From: Adiantum capillus-veneris
Lineage: Eukaryota; Streptophyta; Polypodiopsida; Polypodiales; Pteridaceae
Reading direction: 5' to 3'
NCBI GenBank assembly: GCA_014529385.2
Contig: CM043963.1
Location: forward strand, 109,536,912 to 109,594,911
DNA length: 58,000 nt
Shown: in pieces, positions 39,645 through 49,700 of the stretch
How the letters are laid out: every line of letters starts with the position of its first letter
How positions within the stretch are numbered: position 1 is the stretch's first letter
Notes under the pieces: generated by a model
The model's database searches: none
The model's input: the letters and a program-made list of their open reading frames with translations, nothing else
What the model was told of the DNA's origin: nothing
Program-made: the position numbers and the translations under genes

Positions 39645-39904
39645 TGTCACAAATTGTTGACGTGTCAAGCCACTGAAGAACGGAGCCGACTTGCAGATCC
39701 CGGCCGAGGGGGCCTAAATCCTAAGTGAAGAAGCAGAAGCAACAGAAGAAGTTTTACGAACTTGCAAAGTCTTGCAGAATGGACTATTTTTAAAGAGAAG
39801 TTCCCGCCAACTTATGGAACCCCGTCCGATGGGGCCCAAGTAATTAAAGACATTAAAGTTAAAGCAGCTGATGATATGGCAGCAGTACGGACGCTCCACA
39901 AATT
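39645..39904 (+). repeat. LTR start of an A-like gypsy element, truncated
   Basis: It begins TGTCACAAATTGTTGACGTG, like A's LTR, and then diverges. Around 39905 it switches to B-like leader DNA, so only the first part remains. Confidence 0.5.
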
Positions 39905-40910
39905 GCAAGAAGGGCTTGTGTAGCCTCCCCATAGTTCCTCTATTCTACTCATTGAGAAGTGGACCTTGCACATTGTGGTAGGCTGTAACAGACTTGGACA
40001 CTCCAAGTTAAGAATCAACCGCGACAGCACCAAATAACCACTTCAAAACAATTCACAGATCACAATAGATTTGCACTGGCCCGGCGGAGTTCCGTGCCTA
40101 GAGATATTGGCCCCAAAGACTGGCGCCCCTTTCGGTATTTCTTTTTGTATTAATCAATCATCAAAGTACAAGAGAGTGGTTAGGGTTTCACTCTCAGACT
40201 CTGCGTCCAGATGCTCTGAGAAGTGAAGCCCTCACCACTTATTTAAAGGTTATAAGGGATGCCCAAAAGCAGAGCCCCAAAAGCTTGAAAGCAAAAGCAG
40301 ATTCTCTCTCTCTTAGAGAATCTTTTCTCTTTTTTTATAAAAAAAAGCAAAAGCAAAATTCGCGTCACTCATCATTTTCCAAAAAAAAAAAAAAAAAAAG
40401 CCTCCGCGATTTTCGGAAATTAGGGTTTTTGGCAAAAATTAGGGTTTGCAGGAATTTTAGGGTTTCTGTTGTCCGCCACGTCATCACTTTGTGACACAGG
40501 CCAATCGACGTGAGGGGGGGAAAAGCAACCTTGGTGTGAGCACAAGGCTACCAGGGGGTGCGCCCACAAGGAGAAGTTCAACTTGGGTAAGAGTAAAATG
40601 CCTTTTTAAGTGTAGATTGCAAGCAATACCAAGGATCCAATACCCCAATTACCCAAGTACCCAAGTATCCTAAGTACTCCAGTACCCAAATACTCAATAT
40701 CCCAAGTACCCCCAATACTCTGTGCATGGTCACCACCCTAGCGGACACTTTGCGTGATGAGTTTGAAGTTGGAGAAGAAGTCCCTATACACCAGGAGGGT
40801 CGTTTCCCCATCCCATCCTCGCTACGGATTGCACCAAGCTGTATGGAGGCTTTGATGAAGTCAATGGTGGAGATGATGCTACAGCAGCTACTAATGACAT
40901 CATATTGAGA
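39905..40910 (+). mobile_element. B-like element fragment: leader and start of gag, split by a solo LTR
   Basis: It matches the B leaders ('aagggcttgtgtagcctcccc', 'aaaagcaaccttggtgtgagc'). After AAGTACCC-type short repeats, a 60-codon frame at 40726-40908 follows that parallels the Gag N-terminus of B (MVTTLADT, then IPSSLRIAPSCMEALMKSMVEMM). It is clearly diverged from B-1 to B-3, so it is a related subfamily. The rest of gag is absent. A solo A-type LTR sits at 39984-40496. Confidence 0.65.
39984..40496 (-). mobile_element. Solo LTR of an A-type gypsy element (minus strand)
   Basis: The reverse complement starts TGTCACAAAGTGATGACGTGG and ends CAAGTCTGTTACA. It contains the A-type block GAAATACCGAAAGGGGCGCC. 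Flanks TAGGC (39979-39983) and CAGGC (40497-40501) differ by one transition and fit a target-site duplication in the B-like leader. It carries a poly-A tract and three AAACCCTAA-type motifs absent from the LTRs of A. Confidence 0.85.
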
Positions 40911-41382
40911 TCGTGGATTAGACAACACGAGCAGGCTGAAAGTTTTACTTGACTTGTAATCTTCGACAAATCTGTGCAGGATGAAACTTACCCTTGTTGT
41001 GCTTCATCTCCTAACTAAATACTTTATTTGTGGTTCTTTTTGAAAAATACTCGGGTCTTACAGCCAATTTCATGGAATGAGGCACTATGCCACTATCGTG
41101 GCTCAAGCCACTTAAATTGCTCAAATGCGTTGTCATGCTAGATGCACGCCGACATCAGAGGGAAGAGCTGCTTAATAGGCAACTAGGCATATCTTGTTTG
41201 GGAGTGATCTGTCTTCAGTGGCATTTAATGGTGAACTCTGGGAGGAGCGTGACAGCAATTGATGCTTTAGTAAATTCACTTTTAAAGATATTTTCTGTAG
41301 GGTTATAAAATCTGTCTGCATGCTTGAGCAGGTTGCAATTTTTTCTCTTTGCTAAGCTGTCTTCTTATTCCTTTTGTTTCAG
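40911..41382 (+). other. Intronic or upstream sequence before the UFD1-type gene
   Basis: I see no repeat or exon I can name. The end has a T-rich tract and 'tttgtttcag' at 41373-41382, a good 3' splice acceptor for the exon starting at 41383. Confidence 0.6.
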
Positions 41383-43335
41383 GAAAAACTGCAAGAAGAA
41401 AGGGATTCGTTTGATGGAGATGGCATTCGGTTCAATGTGGTACTGCAGGCTACTCAAGTAGCTGGTGATGGAGACAAAATCAAGCTACCTCCTTCCGCTT
41501 TTGAACACCTTTCTTCCCAGGGTGCTTTGGAGAAGGGACCCATGTTTTTTGAGATTGCACTCAACATAGAGTCTCCGACTGCCACTGCCTCTGAGGAGTG
41601 GCCAGATGCTATTGACAATAAAATTACTCACTGTGGTGTGTTAGAGTTCACAGCTCCAGAGGGCTTTGCGGAGTTGCCTCCCCATGTGTGGTCAAATGCT
41701 GGGTTATCAGATCTACCTTTGAAGGAATGCCCTTATGTAAGAATACGCTACATGAGACTGCCCAAGTGTACTTTCGCAAAGCTGCAACCGGACAATTCTG
41801 ACTTCGCTGATGTCCCAAATCATAAGGCTGTTCTAGAGACCAAGCTGCGACAACATGCTACCTTATCAGAAGGGGACTTCCTGGTTATACAACATGAAGG
41901 AGTGGAATACAAAATGTGTGTCTCAGATTTGAAACCTTCTGCGAATGTATCAGTATTGGAGACAGACATGGAGGTTGATGTAGTTTCCATACCAGGTATG
42001 GCATCACACGGCAGACTATCAGCTCTGGAGTTAGGCAAGCCTCAGAGTGGATGTGTGGAGGAAGGCAGTTATGTGTATTATAAGTTTGCAGTTGATGTGA
42101 AAGTGCTAGAGGCACTCAATAGGGGTGACATGAACCTCATTGTCCACTTGGAAATTAATGAGGATGGCAAAGGAAGTGATGCAGACCTATATGTTGCTGC
42201 CCACCCGGTCCTTTTTCCTTCTCAACATCAGCATCAATGGGCTTCTCATGATTTGGGCTCAAAGATAATTCATCTGACCGGTAGAGAAAAACCGTTGTCA
42301 TCAGGTTCATATAGTATTGCCGTGTATGGGTACCGGGGTAGAGCAATGTACAAGGTTTGGGTGCAAACACAGCCCACTGGTCCAGTCACTGGCCAGAGGG
42401 TGGGACTTGCTAGTCGTGAAATGGAAGGAGGGTCTGCTCTCCAACCAGGGTTTGAAGTATGTGAGAATTGTAGGCAAGTCATACCCAGCAGAACTGCTGC
42501 ATTGCATGAAGCATATTGTCGGCGGCACAACATTGTTTGTACACATCCAGGATGTGGTGTTGTTTTAAGACAAGAGGAGTTCAAGAAGCACGTCCACTGC
42601 TCCAAGTGCGGGCAGTCCCTACAACAGGAAGAGTTGGAGAAGCACCTGAAAGTTTACCATGAGCCTCAGGTTTGCAGGTGTGGTGCAACACTAGAGAGGG
42701 ATGACATGGTGAGTAGCACAATTAGCGGAAGCAAATTTTTTCTGAGCTCTTTTGCATATCTTTATATGAATGTTTATATGCAGGTCAAGCATCAGGCAAG
42801 CAATTGTCCACTACGTACTATCATGTGTAGGTTTTGTGGCGACATGGTGCAAGCTGGGAAAGAAGCTGAGAACTTCAGGGATCGGCTACGGGGTCTCACA
42901 CAGCATGAGTCTCAGTGTGGGTCAAGGACAAGTCCCTGTGAAGTGTGTGGCCGGGCAATTATGCTCAAAGAGATGGACCTGCATAGAGCTGCAGCTCATG
43001 ATCCAAACTCGAGGGAGGGAATGGTCAAGTCAAGCGTAGATGCCAATGTGACAGGAGATACCCATCTAGCCAAGCAGACCAAATTTATGAATTGTCCTGT
43101 TTGCAATCTCACATTTGAGGGGGCAGCTGCTGATACGTTGATGAATGCACATCTGGATGATGAGCACTTTTTGCGAACGACTCATCATCCTGTAGAGCAG
43201 GGCCAAGGAGACCAAGATATGAATGCTGCTTTAAGTTCATCGTATAAACGTTCTCTGTCTGTAGCTTGTCCTATATGTGGATTGGCAGTACACAGTGAAC
43301 GGGATTTGAGTGTACATATGGACATGGTGCATTAA
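41383..43335 (+). CDS. UFD1-domain and zinc-finger protein (PRLI-interacting-factor-K-like), 3' exons
   Basis: Two exons (41383-42708 and 42784-43335) are joined across a 75-bp GT-AG intron. No in-frame ATG occurs early, and an acceptor AG precedes 41383, so the N-terminal exons are missing. The first part (41455-42000) is a UFD1-type double-psi beta-barrel region (DKIKLPPSAFEHLSSQGALEKGP is its hallmark; later LSEGDFLVIQHEGVEYKMCV). UFD1 binds ubiquitin chains and works with the Cdc48/p97 segregase. A beta-rich domain follows (42060-42370, SGSYSIAVYGYRGRAMYKV). The C-terminal third (42450-43330) holds about seven C2H2/C2HC-like fingers, such as CSKCGQSLQQEELEKHLKVYH and CPICGLAVHSERDLSVHMDMVH. 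This order matches plant UFD1-family proteins described as PRLI-interacting factor K. It ends at TAA 43333-43335. Confidence 0.88.
   Translation, partial: EKLQEERDSFDGDGIRFNVVLQATQVAGDGDKIKLPPSAFEHLSSQGALEKGPMFFEIALNIESPTATASEEWPDAIDNKITHCGVLEFTAPEGFAELPPHVWSNAGLSDLPLKECPYVRIRYMRLPKCTFAKLQPDNSDFADVPNHKAVLETKLRQHATLSEGDFLVIQHEGVEYKMCVSDLKPSANVSVLETDMEVDVVSIPGMASHGRLSALELGKPQSGCVEEGSYVYYKFAVDVKVLEALNRGDMNLIVHLEINEDGKGSDADLYVAAHPVLFPSQHQHQWASHDLGSKIIHLTGREKPLSSGSYSIAVYGYRGRAMYKVWVQTQPTGPVTGQRVGLASREMEGGSALQPGFEVCENCRQVIPSRTAALHEAYCRRHNIVCTHPGCGVVLRQEEFKKHVHCSKCGQSLQQEELEKHLKVYHEPQVCRCGATLERDDMVSSTISGSKFFLSSFAYLYMNVYMQVKHQASNCPLRTIMCRFCGDMVQAGKEAENFRDRLRGLTQHESQCGSRTSPCEVCGRAIMLKEMDLHRAAAHDPNSREGMVKSSVDANVTGDTHLAKQTKFMNCPVCNLTFEGAAADTLMNAHLDDEHFLRTTHHPVEQGQGDQDMNAALSSSYKRSLSVACPICGLAVHSERDLSVHMDMVH
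42709..42783 (+). other. 75-bp intron of the UFD1-type gene, in frame and stop-free
   Basis: It runs from GTGAGTAG to TTATATGCAG, is T-rich, and splits a zinc finger between ERDDM and VKHQASNC. Removing it restores the finger spacing seen in the family. Its length is a multiple of three and it has no stop, so an unspliced transcript would still be translated with 25 extra residues. Confidence 0.85.
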
Positions 43336-43680
43336 TGGCTGATAAAAACTAATTACTTTGGGCTTGGCAAGCAACAGAAGAGGTCATATGCAGATTTTTA
43401 TGTGCGAATTCCATCCCTTTAAAGGATGCATATGTATATATAATTTTTGATCTAGTTGCCCTGGCCCTTGAAATGATGTACTAAGAATTAGTCCGGCACG
43501 CTCAGGTATACTGTGGTAGTTGCATTTAAACAACTGAATCAATTTACTTGGATCCTTTAACAAGGTGCAAGTTTTGTGGAAATTAAGTATATGAGTACAG
43601 TGTACAAAAGATTGTTAATGATGTTTATTCTTTCAGATTGCCAAGAGGTTTGTTCTCATGCCATGTTCAATATTTCTTGT
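43336..43680 (+). other. 3' untranslated region of the UFD1-type gene
   Basis: This AT-rich sequence follows the stop codon. No clear AATAAA was found; several near variants occur between 43440 and 43640. No other gene is visible. Confidence 0.5.
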
Positions 43681-43697
43681 ATCTTGTGCGTGCGTGC

Positions 43698-43699
<2 letters not shown>

Positions 43700-43741
<42 letters not shown>
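43700..43741. repeat. (GA)n microsatellite
   Basis: It has about 20 uninterrupted GA units and directly precedes a copy of the F repeat. Confidence 0.95.
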
Positions 43742-43745
<4 letters not shown>

Positions 43746-44662
43746 ATGGTTCAAGGGACCTAGTGAAGCATGTCAGATGCTCTCTGTTGGGCTGGTTAGG
43801 TACTCTTGATGCTTGAGGACTGGAGATGAGAGTGGCAATTGAAAGTCCACCATGGCTGGGAGAGATATGAAGGGAGTGATCCAGATTGAAAATTTGAGGA
43901 AGGCAAGTTGGTTGTGCTCAAGAGCTGAGCACTCAAAGTAGGGTATCATGCTCAGCCTCCTGAACTTGCAAGGGGCATATTGTGCTTTAATGAAGGGACT
44001 CTTCCCTACCACCTCAATTCTCTCTCTCACACTGAAGGCAGCGGAACCAAGTCGGATTGTTGCTAAGCTTGTGGATTGCTGATAAGGGGATACACTCAAT
44101 CATAAGTACATCTCCTCTGTGTGTGAGAGCAATGTGTGTGGTGTAATGTTAAGGAGTGAGCCTCCTGATTTTTTCCACAATAATACATAGGCATTGTATA
44201 GAAGTCTCGTTCGGTGTGGAGTCTGGTGATGCCATCTTCCAAAGTTGTTCTTGCTATCCCTATATATATATATATATATTCAAAATGTGCCTTTTAAACC
44301 CTTTTGCTGGTCTCCACGAAATTTTACAAAGTTGATATGTAGAGCTTTGGTGCATCCTTTTATGAACTCCTCAATTCTCTTTATGCCATAATACATAGGT
44401 GCTTTATAGAAGCCTCATTCAGTTTGGAGTTCAGTGATGCCATCTACCAAACCAGTCCTTACTATCTTGCTCCCCTTGAACTCTTTAATTTTTTATTTTT
44501 TTAGAGCGTCTTTTAAACCTTTTTGCTTGTCTCTATGCAATTTTACAAAGTTGATGTAGAGCTTTGGTGCATCTTTTTTAGGAACTTCTCAACTTTCTTC
44601 CATGCTATAATTCATTGGAAAGTAGTCTTGGCGCAATGAGGAGCTTGTATGGTGTTTGTATT
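43742..44662. repeat. F repeat, first copy, with internal tandem duplication
   Basis: The stretch 'gatgcttgaggactg...caattgaaagtccac' and blocks after it also occur at 48400-48870. Within it, about 44180-44390 and 44391-44605 are two diverged copies of a 210-bp unit ('ttttacaaagttgat...gtagagctttggtgcatc'). A TA run lies at about 44261-44279. There is no coding signal. Confidence 0.65.
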
Positions 44663-44872
44663 TGAAGAGTGCGTGTGCGCGGATACGTGCGTGCGCGGTG
44701 CGGTGTGCACGTAGGAAGGAGAGAAGGAGAGAGTACACAGTGTGTGGGTGGAGCAAGACTCTAGTATGAGCTGCCTTTTATTCTTTATATATGTACACAA
44801 GAATAAGGTGTCAGTGGGTGGGCGCTCGTAGTCTGGGCGGTCGGGCAAGACACATGCGCCTGTATCCCAACA
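44663..44872 (-). repeat. 3' LTR of copia element G
   Basis: On the minus strand it starts TGTTGGGATACAGGCGC and ends CACTCTTCA. It is strongly similar to 47742-47954 (shared 'gagagtacacagtgtgtggg'). Confidence 0.85.
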
Positions 44873-45610
44873 ATCTCCCACTTAAAAGTGAATGTGCCGA
44901 TAACTGGGTCCTATTAGCTAAACTACTAATATATACAAGAAAACAAGTGAGAAACTCTCAATCAAGTCCACTGCCTTGCTCAGTCGATCTACATGCAGTC
45001 TTCTCGGCTATCGTGGTAGACGAGCGTGTGTACTCATGCTAAAGCTTGTATGTAAATCTCGTAGACTACTCTGTATGGTATGCAAAACTCCACTATGTAT
45101 CATCCTAATGTCATTCATCGCATGACTGACAATCCCTGTTGCAAGTGCTCCCAGTGCAGCTGCTAGGTCGAGCCTCTAACACTAACAGATTGTACATGAG
45201 ACGTTCGAACGCTGACAAAATTTGCACAAACTGGCTGTACTCACTTTCCTTGCGCTATGTGCATACTCTGCATCATCAAGACTAGATGTCACAAATGGAT
45301 GTGTCGACTTTGACTCTTGGAGGACCACCTCCCCCTCATCCATAGAGACTCGATGCGTGTGTCCTGATATCACCTCATCAGTCTCTAGAATAAGCATATA
45401 AAAACTCTATCTGTCATCTCTGTTTGTGTCTTTAGGCAGCAGAACTGCTCTACTTTTGTCTGCACAAACTCTGGCAACACCTGCTGTGTCTCACTAGAGC
45501 ACTGCTGCTCTATCTCTGTCTCTACAGAGTCCACTGGCATGTCTTGCACACGTCTCGTCTCTTGCTCAATGCATATCAGCAACAAAACTGAGACTATGCC
45601 GTTTCGAACC

Positions 45611-45960
45611 TCAAGACACATGCATAGGATAAACCAAGCCACTACGGGCTCCTCTGACAATCACTAATGAACCGCAATGTATTTGGAAAGACTTCTCTCT
45701 AGGCAGTATTTGAAAACCAAAATTCGCTAACTGTCTCACTGAGATCAAGCCTTGTCTCATTGGAGGAACGTAGCGCACATGTTGCCATAGCGTATATGAT
45801 GCACCACTGGGCAAAGACAAACAAACATCTCCTGCACCCTCACATGCTGAACCATCATCAAGTCGCACGCAGCCAAGTCTCCCACTAGAAAATATGCTGA
45901 ATCACTCGCAATATGGTGTGACGTGGAAAGGAGCATCGCTATCTAGTAACCACTGTGGAA
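45611..45960 (-). pseudogene. Copia protease and pre-integrase fragment
   Basis: The minus frame reads WLLDSDAPFHVTPYCE, then a stop, then a RLDDGSACEGAGDVCL stretch and LWQHVRYVPPMRQGLISVRQL. This is the copia aspartic protease region, where the active site normally reads D-S-G or D-T-A (here DSD), followed by the NVRYVPxLxxNLISVxQL motif. It is a remnant; downstream frames up to 44873 hold nothing I can name. Confidence 0.75.
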
Positions 45961-47722
45961 AAAGTGTGCTATCCATAGACATATTTGCAAGAGGTACACT
46001 CGAGGCAAGCATGACATCACCGTCATTGGCATAGAATGTCTTTGGAACTGCCTCTCCAAAGCCGCATCTGCATCACCCATACATCTCTATTGTTGTCTCA
46101 TACATCTGAAACAACGGCGCCTAATGTGCCTACAATGCAAACATCGTACGTATCGGCAAGAACAAGTAATCTTGAGGTAATTTTTGTGGTTCAATTAAAG
46201 TACCCACATCGTATATTTCGGCAAGAACGAGGCCATAAGTGATTACCAGAAAGACAACAAAGTGGGAGATTACTCGACCACTACACAATCGTGAAAACCA
46301 TGACCAATAGCATCAAAATCGATGCTCGCATATGCACAAAACAGCATCACAATCTGCTACCTATAAGCATAAACTGGGACAAACTGTTCAATCGAGCGAA
46401 CAACATAGAACCATATACGCAAGTAGAGAGTTAACTAGCTCATAAAGCATCCCACAAGAGAAACTGCCTGCAAACATATGCAAAAACCTGTGAAACGTGC
46501 GACTGTCTATCTGTAGCCACACAAGCATACGCCAACCTCACTACTGCGAGAGTAGGTACAAGAACACCAAACTGTGTCCAAGCTGACAAAAACTATCAAA
46601 GTGAGAGTGAACATTCAAAAATTGTCAAAGTGGGAATATATCGACCGCTGTGCAAGATGGCATAACACTGCAAACTTTTATGGAAAGTAGACGGGGAAGC
46701 AGAGTTTCCTTTGCAAAATGAGCCAAAACTCAATGCAAACCAAAACTCAAGCCAAAACTCAATGAGTCAGAAAAGTGCAGATAACTGCTAGAGTGGGAGT
46801 AAACTCGACCACTAGCAGACAACCGACGAAACCTGTCAACATGTCTGCATAGACAAGCCTCAATGGATGCGCATAAACGAGTGCTCAGCTGCAAGCATCA
46901 ACCATGCATCCAAATTACTTAAGCCATGATGGCTCCACATCTGTTGTACAATGAAACCCAATCTAGTCATCGACCTAGATGCATACATCGGTCGGAATCT
47001 GAAACGACTTCCAAATTCGTACATTGAAATGGCGACCACTAAGAAAACACATGAGCATCAAGCTTCCACATCGAGCATACATCAACACAAAACCATGTGC
47101 CGGGAAGACCGCATCCGGATGTGCCTTAGTCTAAGAATCACATCCCAAATCAACACTTGCATACACAATTGCAAGTTAAACCAGCACCCAATGACTCCAC
47201 AATGTGACGTACATATCCCCAGATGCAATCTATACAATGCTTTGCAGTATACAAGTCCTCAACTCTCAAATCTTCTTTGACTAAAAAAAAAGGCAGGTTA
47301 TTGCAAAAACTTCACATATTAGAATTTCAAAATTATGATATCACCAATGCGTCCGGAATGTCGACAAACCCTAGGGTAGACCCCTAGATCATATAGATCT
47401 GAGTCTGAGTGTGCAAGATATGTCGAAAACAGTGTTTTCGGCCTAAAAACGTAGCATAAACTTGCTGCTGTTGCACCTACTGTAATTCTATGAATTTCTG
47501 CGTCCCAAATGTGCCAAAACCCCAACCTATACCCCTGGATCATATCCATCCGACTCTGTGTGACATAGATATGCAAAAAACACTGTTTCGGGAGCCAAAA
47601 ATAACAAAAACGAGCTGCATTGTTTCTCTGCAAAATTCAGCATTGTGACGCCGTCGAGCTAAATCCACGTCCGCCGAGCTCCGTCGCTTCTGTATCGCCG
47701 AGAAGCTGTCGCGCGCACATCA

Positions 47723-47739
47723 CCAAAGCTTTGATACCA
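47723..47739 (-). other. Primer-binding site of copia element G
   Basis: The reverse complement TGGTATCAAAGCTTTGG is an initiator-Met-type site, two bases from the LTR at 47742. Confidence 0.85.
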
Positions 47740-47741
47740 GT

Positions 47742-47954
47742 TGAAGAGTGTGTGTACATGGATGCGTGCATGCATGGTGCGGTGTGGGGGTGGGAAGGAG
47801 AGAATGAGAGAGTACACAGTGTGTGGGTGGAGCAAGACTCTAGTATGAGCTGCCCCTTATTCTTTATATATGTACACAAGAATAAGGTGTCAGTGGGTGG
47901 GCGCCCATAGCTTCAGCGGCGGCCGGGCAAGGCACATGCGCCTGTACTGCAACA
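47742..47954 (-). repeat. 5' LTR of copia element G
   Basis: It is paired with 44663-44872. The adjacent outer sequence ('atatctctcactt') resembles the inner purine-tract side of the other LTR ('atctcccactt'), hinting at a former tandem unit. Confidence 0.85.
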
Positions 47955-48282
47955 ATATCTCTCACTTGAAGAAAGTTTGTAAGGAAACGTTTTGGATCGA
48001 TTCGCAAAGCTTTTGGGCATCTTTATCATGTACTCAACAACTCCCTCTATATCAAAACTCTTATGGAAATTGGCCTTGACTTGAAGAGGAGGAGGGTGTA
48101 TGGTGTTTATTAGTCGCTTGAAGAAAGTTTATTACTAAAGGTTGAATATTTTTGAACACTTTCCGAGTGGAGGTACAAATGCTACAATCCTATACTTTGA
48201 TTCCATAAAGGTAGAACATGTCAAAGACACACACGAAAAATAATTGTGAATACATAAATATAAATATAAATATCAATAAATT

Positions 48283-48283
48283 A

Positions 48284-48319
<36 letters not shown>

Positions 48320-48322
48320 TAT

Positions 48323-48370
<48 letters not shown>
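48283..48370. repeat. Compound microsatellite (TACA)n-(TA)n-(GA)n
   Basis: TACA units at about 48284-48312 pass into TA (48312-48322) and then GA (48325-48370). It precedes the second F repeat, as the GA run at 43700 precedes the first. Confidence 0.93.
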
Positions 48371-48373
<3 letters not shown>

Positions 48374-48399
48374 ATTATCGTCGGTACAAAAATGACTTG

Positions 48400-48870
48400 T
48401 GGGACCAAATGAATGTTGCATGCTCTATGTTGAGCTGATCAGCGACTATTGATGCTTGAGGACTGTGGATATGAGATTGGCAATTGAGAGTCCACATAGT
48501 GGATGGGGTAGAGGGGTATATTTAGAGTGGTTTGAGCTGAAAATGGGAGGGAAGCAAGCTCGAATGTGAGAGCACTTGAATAGGGTATGATGCTCAAATT
48601 GTCGACCTTGCAAGGGGGATAGTGTGCATATTTGAAGGTGCTCAATGGTCCGCTCACATTGAAGGGAGTGGGAGGTGACCTGGATCACTGCTATGGTGCG
48701 GATTGCAATAAGAAATGGGCTCAAGCATTAGTGGGTGCACATAGTCTCCTCTCTTACAAAAGAGCTAGCTTTTTAATTAGGGGCAATGTGTGTGTTTTAA
48801 TACGTAAAGAGTGAGCCTTCAAATTTTTTCATTTTTGGCATTGTAGGAAAGCCTCATTCATTGTAAGGTC
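48400..48870. repeat. F repeat, second copy
   Basis: It aligns in blocks with 43760-44230 ('gatgcttgaggactg', 'caattgagagtccac', 'gggtatgatgctca', 'ttgcaagggg'). It has no coding potential. The sequence from 48871 to 49305 shows nothing I recognise. Confidence 0.65.
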
Positions 48871-49305
48871 TAGTGATACATCATGAAGCAAATATATGTC
48901 ATTTCATCTTCCAAAGCACTTCTTAATGTCTTGCATCCGCTCTGAGCCCAATAATTTCTTCTGTGAGTCTTTTGAACTTTGTTACTTCTCTCCCTTGAAA
49001 TTCTAGGATGTTGATGTGGTGAGATTTTATGCATGTTTATTATGTAGTCTATAACTCTGTGTGTGTCCATAACCTCAATAAGAAGTGATTGCAATCCAAG
49101 TAGACGAAGCACATCTTATCCCTTGATGACACACGTTTTCAAATGCATATATAGCAGTTGATATCCCCTTGCTAACACATGTTTGCAAGTGCATAGTAGG
49201 CTTTCAATCTGACTTTAAGGTGATTCACAACACATTCATGACACTTGTGGTTCATTGGAGTCTCAAGGCCAATCAAGGTACTTGAAACTTTCTATTACTT
49301 CAAGT

Positions 49306-49687
49306 TGTTAGGGTGCAAGTTTTGTAGGACCTAATGTGTGTAAGCCCTCTTACACGTAGATGCCTGGTCAACATATGACCTGTGACAAACCATGCAACAA
49401 GTCCTAAGGTGCAGTCTACTTGGCAAATTTCTGTGACATCATAACATGTCTGTGCAAAGATGCCTACCTCAAGGATATAAAGTGAGGTAGGCATCCCAAT
49501 AATAATCCCAATAATCCAGCTTTTGAGTCAAGTTTATGCCATCCTTGTATGAGTAATTAGTGTATAATTAGTTTCTCTAATTATTGTAATTACGCTATCA
49601 ACATGAATGGTTTCTCTAATTATTGTAATTATGCTATCAACATGAATGGTATAATGGCTTATCCACCATAGCCAATTGCACCTACTA
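49306..49687 (+). repeat. LTR of an unassigned element (copia-like end)
   Basis: It starts TGTTAGGGTGCAAG and ends just before a primer-binding site. It contains a GTGTAAG/CTTACAC hairpin near 49336 and a 39-bp tandem duplication at 49571-49609 and 49610-49648. No second LTR copy was found in the window, so the left border is a best guess. Confidence 0.6.
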
Positions 49688-49688
49688 T

Positions 49689-49700
49689 TGGTATCAGAGC
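49689..49700 (+). other. Primer-binding site after the 49.3-kb LTR
   Basis: TGGTATCAGAGC, followed by AACAGAG, is a perfect initiator-Met-type site. It indicates a plus-strand LTR element starting here. Confidence 0.8.

Larger units (their letters stand above)
44663..47954 (-). mobile_element. Short Ty1/copia-type element G (minus strand), decayed
   Basis: Direct LTRs of 210 and 213 bp (44663-44872 and 47742-47954) flank a 2.87-kb internal region, with a primer site next to the upper LTR and a purine tract (AAGTGGGAGATTG on the minus strand) next to the lower LTR. The only recognisable protein is a copia protease remnant. I see no integrase or RT, and the internal region is too short for a full pol. 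A clear target-site duplication was not found. Confidence 0.75.

Noticed and set aside
40380-40466. Possible interstitial telomere tract
   Set aside because: Only three separated AAACCCTAA-type motifs, not tandem repeats; treated as telo-boxes.
41087-41308. 74-codon frame before the UFD1-type exon as a first exon
   Set aside because: Its sequence does not resemble the N-terminus of the family and it lacks a donor site in a fitting place; more likely intron.
47620-47910. 96-codon plus-strand frame near the G LTR
   Set aside because: It crosses the primer site and LTR of the copia element, which runs on the other strand; chance frame.
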